57,983 bases of DNA, taken from Gammaproteobacteria bacterium (GTDB taxonomy: Bacteria > Pseudomonadota > Gammaproteobacteria > Pseudomonadales > Azotimanducaceae). Under the pieces are notes generated by a model. The model made no database searches. It was given only the letters and a program-made list of their open reading frames with translations, and was not told the origin of the DNA. Below are positions 52,859-57,983 of the stretch, in pieces. A program made the position numbers and the translations under genes. The stretch lies in assembly GCA_020832085.1 (NCBI GenBank), contig JAFIFJ010000114.1, forward strand, positions 1 to 57,983, in the 5' to 3' direction. The first letter of the stretch is position 1. Each line of letters opens with the position of its first letter.

Positions 52859-54328
52859 TCAGTTCGTGCCTGCGCCTGCCGACCCGGCATCGAGCACGGC
52901 CATGACATCGGCGACGAAGTCATCCATGGCCCAGCGCGAGCGGTCCGGCGTGTAGCCGAGTCGGATCACCACCAGATCATGGCTTGGAACCACGGTGAGG
53001 TACTGGCCTTCGAAGCCGGAGGCGCGGTAGGTCTCCCGCGGCAGTCGCGGCCAGGGCCGCGCCTCGGGGCGGTCGCTGGGACCGGCGTTCAACCACCACT
53101 GGGCGCCATAGCGTCCGAGGGGATCGGCCAGGGTCGGCGTCACGCTGTAGGCCACCCAGTCCTCGGGCAGCAGGCGTTCGTCCTCCCAGACACCGTCGTT
53201 GAGAAACAGCAGCCCAAAGCGCAGCCAGTCCCGGGCCGTGGCGTAGCCGAAGGAGGATCCCACCAGGGTTCCCGACGCATCCGGCGCAATGGTGGTGCGG
53301 GTCATGCCGATGGGATAGAGCAGACGTTCGCGGACGTAGGCGTGGTAGGCCTCGAGGCTGTCGAAGCTGTCACGCAGGATGCGCTGCAGCAGATTGGTGG
53401 TGCCGCTGGAATAGTTCCACAGCGTGTCCGGCTCCGCGATCAGCGGCTTGCCGGCAGCAAATCCACCCATGTCACCGCCGTGGGGGCCGAACAGCATCTG
53501 TACGGCATCGGACTTCAGGGAACCATAGACCTCGGCGAACTCGAGTCCGCTGGACGCCCGCAGCAACTGATCCAGGGTGATGTGGCGACGGGGATCGTCC
53601 CTGCCCTGCCACTCGGGTACGGGTGCCGGCTCGTGCAGATCGAGCACGCCATCGCCCATTCGAAGGCCGATCAGGGCGCTGGTCAGGCTCTTGGTCATGG
53701 ACCAGCCGGTGAGCGGCATGTGGCGGTCGAAACCCGGTGCATAGCGTTCAGCGATGAGCTGCCCCTGCCAGACGATCCCCAGGGCCCGAGTGCCGGTGGC
53801 CGACTCGCCTGCGCTGATGAAGGCTGCATCCAGCAACGCTTCAAGCGCAGCATGGTCGACGCCCGAGGGCAACTCATCCGGCAACTGGTCGCCGGTAGGC
53901 CAGGGCTGCGCGTCCAGATCAGGCGCGGACGGCAGCCGGTCGACGTCGATCTGCTGCCGCAGTGCTTCGGCATCGGTGCCGACGATGCGGGTACAGCCGA
54001 GGCCTGGCCGGTGCAGGCTGTCGGACCGCACCCAGAACAGGGCCGTCGTGGTGCGCCCGGACTGCGGATCAATGGAAACGGAGACCTGATCGAGGGCCCC
54101 GCCTCCGAGCTCCGCATCGAGCACCGCGCCGGGTGCACGACCGGATACGAACACGGCCGAGCACAGCAGCTTGCCCTTGTTGGCGGAACCCACTGAAGCC
54201 AGGATATGGGCTTCCCGCAGTCCCCAGCTGACGAATGCCGCCAGGGTCAGCACTGCGATCACCAGCAGCAGGCGGGACTTGGCGATTCCCCGCTGACGCC
54301 ATCGAAGCCCAGACAACGATCTGCTCAC
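52859..54328 (-). CDS. Serine hydrolase, class C beta-lactamase/esterase family, membrane-anchored
   Basis: This 489-residue protein has an N-terminal transmembrane helix near 18-36, a region of about 110 residues without a recognised domain, and then a beta-lactamase-fold domain. The catalytic SMTK motif is at Ser210-Lys213, the second motif is in WNYSSGTTNLL (Tyr near 306), and the third region is around YRASGFEGQYL. The YSSG form is typical of EstB/6-aminohexanoate-dimer-hydrolase-like esterases rather than of antibiotic-degrading AmpC. The start is GTG with GGGAG at 6 bases. It probably acts in the periplasm. The substrate is unknown. Confidence 0.85.
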   Translation of the reverse strand: MSRSLSGLRWRQRGIAKSRLLLVIAVLTLAAFVSWGLREAHILASVGSANKGKLLCSAVFVSGRAPGAVLDAELGGGALDQVSVSIDPQSGRTTTALFWVRSDSLHRPGLGCTRIVGTDAEALRQQIDVDRLPSAPDLDAQPWPTGDQLPDELPSGVDHAALEALLDAAFISAGESATGTRALGIVWQGQLIAERYAPGFDRHMPLTGWSMTKSLTSALIGLRMGDGVLDLHEPAPVPEWQGRDDPRRHITLDQLLRASSGLEFAEVYGSLKSDAVQMLFGPHGGDMGGFAAGKPLIAEPDTLWNYSSGTTNLLQRILRDSFDSLEAYHAYVRERLLYPIGMTRTTIAPDASGTLVGSSFGYATARDWLRFGLLFLNDGVWEDERLLPEDWVAYSVTPTLADPLGRYGAQWWLNAGPSDRPEARPWPRLPRETYRASGFEGQYLTVVPSHDLVVIRLGYTPDRSRWAMDDFVADVMAVLDAGSAGAGTN

Positions 54329-54464
54329 GCGCTACTCCCCCGTTCACCCCTTGGACTCGGCAGCGCGGATCATTGCCGCATCGGCCTGCCGAATCCAGGG
54401 GTCTGAGAAAGTCCGGGGACGGACTTGCTCAGCGGGCTCAGGAGCGGGAGTAATCCTGCCCTCG

Positions 54465-55316
54465 TCAGCCTCCCTTGCGCTGTCGGCGCTCCGACTGACG
54501 CGGTGTCCGCAGGCCATCGAACTGCTCGAGCTGTGCGGGCGTCAGGATACCCGAGAGCTGCTCCCGGGTATCGGCCTGAATGCGCTCCCGTTCGGCGACC
54601 ATGGCCTGCCTCAGGGCCCGCCGATCGACGGCCTCACCGTCCTGCTCCGAGCGCAGGCTGCGCATCTGCTCGTGCATGTCGGTGAAGAATTGCTCGAGCA
54701 CTTCACGTACCGGTTCCACCTGGCTCGAATGCAGTTCGAGGCGCTCGCTGAGTCGGGCCATCCTGCGGTCCATGCCGGCCTCTCTGCGGCCACTGTGCAT
54801 GGCGTCGAAGCGCTCGAGCTGTGCGGGCGTCAGGATGCCCGAGAGCTGCTCCCGCACTGCGTCCCGACGCTCGCGCCATCCGGCTCCGTCCTTGGCCGCT
54901 CCGCGGCGCGCCTCGGAGAGAATGGTCTGCACCGGCTCTACCTGGTCAGAGTGCAGATCCAGCGCTTCGCTTAAGCGATCGCGCTGACGGCCGCGCCGCT
55001 GCTCGCGCAGGTCGTCGAGCTTGGCCATCTGTTCGTGGGTCAGAATGCCGGCGTAGATCTCGCGCATGCTCTCGCCGTGCTCGCGGCGCCATTCGCCCCG
55101 GTCCATGCCGCTGCTCCGGGCTTCACGCTTGGCCGCCATGGCTTCACGCCGGGCCTGCTGGAGCGCCGCACGCTGTTCTTCGGTCAGATCGAGGGCCTTG
55201 CTCATGGGATCCCCGGCGGGACCATGGCCAGGGTGGGCATGGCCCGGAACTGTCAGCAGCAGAACGCCGGAAGCGATCACCGCGCAGCAGGCCATGCGGA
55301 TAGTGGGATTCGCCAT
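54465..55316 (-). CDS. Periplasmic LTxxQ-repeat protein, Spy/CpxP-like
   Basis: This 283-residue exported protein has a signal peptide ending near GHAHPG and an all-helical mature part. LTxxQ motifs appear at LTEEQ, ILTHEQ, ILTPAQLERFD and ILTPAQLEQFD, so the Spy/CpxP unit is repeated about three times. The two last units are near copies (DxxREQLSGILTPAQLExFD). Spy is an ATP-independent chaperone; CpxP restrains its sensor kinase. It diverges from a BaeS-like kinase gene, and in E. coli Spy is itself a Bae target, so regulation by the adjacent system is a natural inference. The start at 55316 follows AAGGAG. Confidence 0.85.
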   Translation of the reverse strand: MANPTIRMACCAVIASGVLLLTVPGHAHPGHGPAGDPMSKALDLTEEQRAALQQARREAMAAKREARSSGMDRGEWRREHGESMREIYAGILTHEQMAKLDDLREQRRGRQRDRLSEALDLHSDQVEPVQTILSEARRGAAKDGAGWRERRDAVREQLSGILTPAQLERFDAMHSGRREAGMDRRMARLSERLELHSSQVEPVREVLEQFFTDMHEQMRSLRSEQDGEAVDRRALRQAMVAERERIQADTREQLSGILTPAQLEQFDGLRTPRQSERRQRKGG

Positions 55317-55421
55317 GATGTTTCTCCTTTGGGCTCGTGTCCGCAGCGGCCACAATGGCAGCGGGACTCTGCCAGTCTCCCTGCTGACTGCGCAGAGGCT
55401 GAGGGCCAATCGAGGAGAAAG

Positions 55422-55434
55422 CGTGAAGTTCACG
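55422..55434. promoter_or_regulatory. Palindromic candidate operator between spy-like gene and baeS
   Basis: CGTGAAGTTCACG is a perfect odd palindrome (6-1-6) in the 183-base divergent region, 106 bases upstream of the Spy-like start and 66 bases before the baeS start. It could be a BaeR or other regulator site. It does not match the E. coli BaeR consensus that I recall. Confidence 0.4.
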
Positions 55435-55499
55435 TTCCTGCCCCATTCGCGCAGGCGCGCAAAGGGGTATCTTGGCCGAATGTCAGCGGATCTCAAGCC

Positions 55500-57014
55500 A
55501 TGACTCGATCCCGTTCACCCGTCCCGCGCAGCCCCGCTCCGGGTCTGCCCAACCTGGGCCTGCGGGCGAGGCTGGTCATCATCATGATCCTGATGGCGGT
55601 CACCGTGGTGGTTCTGGACACCACCCTCACCCGCTGGGCCTTCCAGTCCCGATTTCTGTCCTACGTCAACGAACAGGAGCGGGAAGTGGTGGAGCGGCTG
55701 GCGGAGCAACTCGCTGAAGCCCATGCCGAGTTCGGTGATTGGCGTGCCCTGGACAGCCGTCGCAATCTGGCGCGGCTGTTGATGCGCAACCTCAGCGAAG
55801 ATGCCGTGATCGATGTCCGCACAGGCCCGCCGAGGCCAGAACTGCGGGATGATCTACGCGAAGGGCTGCGTGAAAACCTGCGCACCACGCGCATGCTGCT
55901 GCCACGCTTGCATGTCCTCGACGCCCAGGGGCAGCAGGTGGCAGGACCCAGGGAGGCCCTGCCAACGGATCCCAGTCCCTTCTTTGCCCCCGTTGTCGTC
56001 GACGGGGTGGAAGTGGGCCGTGTTGCACTCACCCCCCTGCACAGTCTGGCGCGGGAGGCCGATCAGCGCTTCGTCCGCGACCACATGCGTACGCTGTGGT
56101 GGATCGCCCTGATCGCGGTGATCCTCGCCAGCCTCGTCGGCATCGCCCTCGGTCGCCACCTGCTTGCTCCGGTCCGGGCCGTGGCAGCGGGGGCCCGCGA
56201 ACTGGCCGCGGGCCAGTACGGGACCCGTCTCACCGTCGATCGCAGTGACGAACTCGGCAGTCTGGCCCGGGATTTCAATCTGCTGGCGGCAGGGTTGGAG
56301 GCCAACCGGGAATCCCGCCGACGCTGGCTGGCGGACATCGCTCATGAACTGCGTACCCCCCTCGCGGTTCTCCGGGCCGAAATCGAGGCCCTGCGCGACG
56401 GAGTGCGGTCTTTGGACCACGAGGCCATGGCGGCCCTGGCCGCCGAAGCCGAGCGCCTCGGTCACCTGGTGGACGACCTGCATCAGCTGGCCCTGGCGGA
56501 TGCCGGTGCGCTCTCCTACCATTTCGCCGACATCGACCCCATGGCTTTGCTGGAGTCCACAGCCCAGCGCTATCAGGCCCGGCTGCAGGCTGCCGGGCTG
56601 AGCCTGGAACTGGTCCTGCCCGCCACGGCTCCGATCCTGTTTGCCGACGCTGAGCGGCTCGAGCAGCTGCTGGCCAATTTGCTGGAGAACAGCCTGCGCT
56701 ACACCGATGCGCCGGGAACAGTGCGGCTCTCGCTGGACAGCGACCAAGACGGTGCTGAGCTGCGCATTCAGGTGGACGACAGTGCCCCCGGCGTTCCCGA
56801 AGCCGAGATCCCGCGTCTGTTCGAGCGCTTTGCCCGCCGCGAAGCCTCCAGGGACCGGGCCAGCGGTGGTTCGGGGCTGGGGCTGGCCATCGCCCGGCGC
56901 ATCGCCGAGGCCCACGGTGGTCATCTCGAAGGTGCCCCATCCGAACTCGGTGGCCTGCGCATGACCGTGACGCTGGCTCGTCGACCCGCACCCGAGACGG
57001 TGGTGTCCGCTTGA
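55500..57014 (+). CDS. baeS: Envelope-stress sensor histidine kinase, BaeS-like
   Basis: This 504-residue inner-membrane kinase has transmembrane helices near 22-42 and 199-218 flanking a periplasmic sensor domain. HAMP follows (LLAPVRAVAAGARELAAGQYGTRL), then the H-box DIAHELRTPLAVLR with His282, the N-box LLENSLRYTD, and G-boxes DSAPGV and GGSGLGLAIA. The wording VDDLHQLALADAGALSYHF and RRGLLAPV-like HAMP closely follow BaeS. It should autophosphorylate on His282 and pass phosphate to the partner regulator. The start is ATG 55500. The stop overlaps the next start (TTGA). Confidence 0.9.
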   Translation: MTRSRSPVPRSPAPGLPNLGLRARLVIIMILMAVTVVVLDTTLTRWAFQSRFLSYVNEQEREVVERLAEQLAEAHAEFGDWRALDSRRNLARLLMRNLSEDAVIDVRTGPPRPELRDDLREGLRENLRTTRMLLPRLHVLDAQGQQVAGPREALPTDPSPFFAPVVVDGVEVGRVALTPLHSLAREADQRFVRDHMRTLWWIALIAVILASLVGIALGRHLLAPVRAVAAGARELAAGQYGTRLTVDRSDELGSLARDFNLLAAGLEANRESRRRWLADIAHELRTPLAVLRAEIEALRDGVRSLDHEAMAALAAEAERLGHLVDDLHQLALADAGALSYHFADIDPMALLESTAQRYQARLQAAGLSLELVLPATAPILFADAERLEQLLANLLENSLRYTDAPGTVRLSLDSDQDGAELRIQVDDSAPGVPEAEIPRLFERFARREASRDRASGGSGLGLAIARRIAEAHGGHLEGAPSELGGLRMTVTLARRPAPETVVSA

Positions 57015-57712
57015 GCACGGCAGTGAAGCCGGGGCGCATTCTCATCGTGGAGGATGAGGTCCGTCTGGCCACGGTGTTGCGGGACTACCTGCTGGCGGCT
57101 GCCTATGAGGTGGTCATGGAGCATCGGGGCGATACCGCCCTGACACGCATCGAGAGCGATCCCCCCGATCTGCTGCTGCTCGATCTCATGCTGCCTGGGC
57201 TGGACGGCATGGAACTGTGCCGCCGCATTCGCAGCGCCGCCGACCCGCGCATCAGCCAGATGATCGTGATCATGATCACCGCAAGGGTGGACGAAGTGGA
57301 TCGCCTGCTCGGCCTCGAAGTGGGCGCCGACGACTACGTCTGCAAGCCCTTCAGTCCCCGGGAGGTGGTGGCCCGGGTCCGGGCCCAGCTGCGCCGGGTC
57401 AATCGCCTGCAGGCAGAGCCGCGGAATCCGGGTGTGGTGGTGGACGTTGACGCCATGCGGGCGCGGGTCGCGGGCAACGACGTGGATCTCACGCCGGTGG
57501 AACTGCGCATCCTCGTTCGGCTGCTCGAGCACCCGGGTCGGGTGTACTCACGCCAGCAGCTGATGGACGCCGCCTACACCGATCATCGCGTGGTCAACGA
57601 CCGGACCATCGATACCCACATGAAGAACCTGCGCCGCAAGCTCACCGAGGCGCTGGGAGCCGAAGCTCCCATCAGCTCGGTGTATGGGGTCGGGTATCGG
57701 TATGAGGGTTGA
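57011..57712 (+). CDS. baeR: OmpR-family response regulator, BaeR-like
   Basis: This 233-residue regulator has a receiver domain with the acidic pocket Glu14/Asp15, phospho-acceptor Asp58 (LLLDLMLPG), Thr90 and Lys112 (CKPFSPREVVARV). The OmpR-type winged helix has LTPVELRILVRLLEHPGRVY, HRVVNDRTIDTHMKNLRRKL and VYGVGYRYE. These phrases match BaeR strongly. The start is TTG at 57011, overlapping the kinase stop by four bases, which implies translational coupling. It probably controls its own operon and the divergent Spy-like gene. Confidence 0.92.
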   Translation: MSTAVKPGRILIVEDEVRLATVLRDYLLAAAYEVVMEHRGDTALTRIESDPPDLLLLDLMLPGLDGMELCRRIRSAADPRISQMIVIMITARVDEVDRLLGLEVGADDYVCKPFSPREVVARVRAQLRRVNRLQAEPRNPGVVVDVDAMRARVAGNDVDLTPVELRILVRLLEHPGRVYSRQQLMDAAYTDHRVVNDRTIDTHMKNLRRKLTEALGAEAPISSVYGVGYRYEG

Positions 57713-57758
57713 GGGGCCGGAGCACCCCTCTCTCCCTTAGGCCGCTGATGCCCTCTGG

Positions 57759-57859
57759 ATCGCTATCGCTATCGGTATCGCTATCGGTATCGAACCCACC
57801 ATCACTTACATGCGGCTCCTGGCTTCGATCCTGATCCCGATAGCGATCCCGATCCCGAT
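57759..57859. repeat. Hexanucleotide repeat pair in inverted orientation
   Basis: At 57759-57793 the hexamers ATCGCT and ATCGGT alternate for about six units. At 57828-57859 a related array of GATCCC and GATAGC units reads as an imperfect reverse complement of the first. The two could fold into a long stem downstream of baeR, perhaps acting as a terminator or RNA-stabilising structure. Confidence 0.7.
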
Positions 57860-57920
57860 TTCCATCTGGAACGTCGAAGCGAAGGCAGCGACGTCAGCTC
57901 CGGCCAAGCCTCTCGGGATC

Positions 57921-57983
57921 GGCCCAATCGCTTTGCGATTAGGGCCTTCCCACACAGTGGCAGCGCGCCTGTGGGAGAGCGCT
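57921..57983. repeat. REP-like palindrome at the window end
   Basis: GGCCCAATCGC and GCGATTAGGGCC at 57921-57946 form a stem with a short loop, the same design as the palindromes at 88-111 and 425-449. A second stem follows (CCCACA at 57949-57954 with TGTGGG at 57970-57975). The element may continue beyond the window. No gene is visible after 57712. Confidence 0.65.

Noticed and set aside
57759-57859. Hexamer arrays considered as a CRISPR
   Set aside because: There are no spacers, the units are 6 bases long and no cas genes are present.

Overview
This is a GC-rich chromosomal window from a Gram-negative bacterium, most likely a gammaproteobacterium near the Nevskiales/Xanthomonadales. I base this on an ElyC-type envelope protein, a BaeSR-Spy locus, a type II secretion operon in the Xanthomonas-like E-to-M order, TonB-dependent receptors with a FecI/FecR pair, and the intergenic REP-like palindromes. 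The taxonomy is inferred. I see no rRNA, tRNA, CRISPR array, prophage or intact insertion sequence.

Layout: 1-536 is a duplicated REP-like repeat block. 537-12032 carries an orphan CYP153-like P450, a tandem pair of Fluc/CrcB fluoride channels with elyC, a TPP-dependent enzyme, a zinc alcohol dehydrogenase, glutathione reductase, a PhoA-type phosphatase, a YkvA-like protein and SppA. 12349-18160 is a tight plus-strand run: acyl-CoA ligase, a divergent MurF paralogue, a MoaA-like radical SAM enzyme, an isocitrate dehydrogenase-like enzyme and a DUF1285 protein. 18413-22182 holds the electron-transfer flavoprotein system (ETF-QO, EtfB, EtfA), followed by pyrB. 23622-32545 is a TonB receptor region: one stand-alone receptor converging on a FecI-FecR-FecA-like signalling cassette. 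That cassette is interrupted by a roughly 286-bp structured repeat with terminal inverted repeats. 32829-40678 is a type II secretion operon, gspE to gspM, without gspC, gspD or gspN. 40709-43165 has a metallo-beta-lactamase-fold hydrolase and an acyl-CoA dehydrogenase. 43174-47879 looks like a zinc-homeostasis island. In it a MerC-family membrane protein and an unrecognised lipoprotein diverge from a palindrome matching the Zur operator pattern, and a DUF3299 protein sits directly upstream of a Zur-like regulator. 47907-54328 has a fumarylacetoacetase-family hydrolase, two more acyl-CoA dehydrogenases, two small envelope proteins and a class-C beta-lactamase-like hydrolase. 54465-57712 is a Spy/CpxP-like chaperone divergent from baeS-baeR. 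The window ends in hexamer and REP-like repeats.

The genes fit a metabolically versatile, probably hydrocarbon- or lipid-using organism. The P450, alcohol dehydrogenase, acyl-CoA ligase, three acyl-CoA dehydrogenases and the ETF/ETF-QO chain form a plausible route from hydroxylated alkyl chains to the quinone pool. The observations I would follow up first are the Zur-box-controlled merC/lipoprotein pair, the acyl-ligase/Mur-ligase/MoaA-like/IDH-like operon and the structured element at 30563-30848.
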